Assembly (NCBI GenBank): GCA_945889325.1
Contig: CAMDBH010000019.1
Location: forward strand, 1-49,142
Reading direction: 5' to 3'
Length of the DNA: 49,142 nt
DNA from: Klebsiella pneumoniae
GTDB taxonomy: Bacteria; Myxococcota_A; UBA9042
The notes below the pieces were generated by a model. It was not told where the DNA came from, did not search any database, and worked only from the letters and a program-made list of their open reading frames with translations. This document shows positions 49,014 through 49,142 of the stretch, in pieces. Both the position numbers and the translations under genes were made by a program. Within the stretch, counting starts at the first letter, position 1; each line of letters opens with the position of its first letter.

Positions 49014-49069
49014 CGGTAACCATCTGACACTTTGAGAGATATTCTCAACTTTATCAGCCCTGGTTACCG
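49014..49069. repeat. Nested palindrome near the window end
   Basis: CGGTAACCA (49014-49022) is inverted as TGGTTACCG (49061-49069). Inside lie CTGA/TCAG (49024/49053) and TTGAGA/TCTCAA (49032-49048), so the whole 56 bases can fold into one long stepped stem. It could be a terminator, a recombination site or the end of a mobile element running past the window. Confidence 0.5.
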
Positions 49070-49142
49070 CCAACCGGTGATCTGCGGACATTGGGGCGCA
49101 CGGTTTGGAACACAATCGCTGAATTATTAAAAGTATTTTCTG

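Larger units (their letters stand above)
48130..49142. other. Gene-poor, hairpin-rich intergenic region
   Basis: No convincing gene is seen in this kilobase. The longest open frame (48156-48653) has the Arg/Pro/Cys-rich composition of an untranslated GC-rich frame and no ribosome site. Perfect or near-perfect inverted repeats occur at 48224-48245 (GGGCGGG/CCCGCCC), 48246-48265 (ATGGCAACT/AGTTGCCAT), 48379-48408 (GGGTGGCC/GGCCACCC) and 48474-48496 (GTTGCCG/CGGCAAC). Such runs of small hairpins resemble those at 37-210. Confidence 0.6.

Overview
The window is G+C-rich bacterial chromosome, probably from Myxococcota or a close delta-proteobacterial lineage. The support is a myxobacterial-type major pilin beside pilB-pilC-pilS-pilR, a DUF4388 protein with a receiver-like N-terminus, many lipoproteins with Asp/Ala/Gly-rich spacers or Cys-rich repeats, a fibrinogen-type domain, a zinc-ribbon membrane protein, and an F0 cluster whose AtpB and AtpE both carry signal peptides. 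This is inference from gene style; there is no rRNA in the window. I saw no tRNA, rRNA, CRISPR array, transposase, integrase or phage gene.

Left part (1-16.2 kb). A hairpin-rich, gene-poor start is followed on the minus strand by a hypothetical gene and an OmpR-type response regulator/histidine kinase pair. Then come a zinc-ribbon membrane protein with a strong terminator and a probable slt-mutL-miaA operon (lytic transglycosylase, mismatch repair, tRNA isopentenylation). On the minus strand lie a Tat-exported, lipid-anchored sulfite-oxidase-fold molybdoenzyme and a DUF2752 membrane protein. A TPR/PEGA protein and a MITE-like inverted repeat precede kdd (lysine fermentation dehydrogenase), which is coupled to a Ser/Thr kinase carrying DUF1707- and LiaF-like C-terminal modules.

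Middle part (16.2-34 kb). A large Cys-repeat lipoprotein and phosphofructokinase are on the minus strand. The plus strand carries a lipoprotein, a polyhydroxyalkanoate-granule-type protein, a probable outer-membrane protein, a MoxR ATPase, a DUF58 protein, a metal-binding-type mini-lipoprotein, a methyltransferase and a fibrinogen-domain secreted protein. Another lipoprotein, clpB and a DUF4175-like coiled-coil membrane protein follow on the minus strand. A palindromic repeat family related to GGGG(A/T)CAGGT(A/C)TT occurs at three intergenic sites here. A second hairpin family links positions 897-925 and 22785-22819.

Right part (34-49 kb). atpI-atpB-atpE encode F0 parts of ATP synthase; no F1 genes are present. 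The pseudo-receiver/DUF4388 gene, tsaD and rsmA form a run with short gaps. The type IV pilus block is pilB (extension ATPase), pilC (platform), pilS/pilR (sensor and sigma-54 activator) and pilA. pilA is preceded by a textbook sigma-54 promoter, upstream TGTC motifs and a long structured leader. The last kilobase has no convincing gene and holds small hairpins, a heptamer tandem repeat and a nested palindrome.

No single cassette here is clearly a new system. The best leads are the repeat families, the kinase with envelope-stress-like modules coupled to kdd, the pseudo-receiver DUF4388 protein, the lipid-anchored molybdoenzyme, and the pilin with a possible calcium loop.
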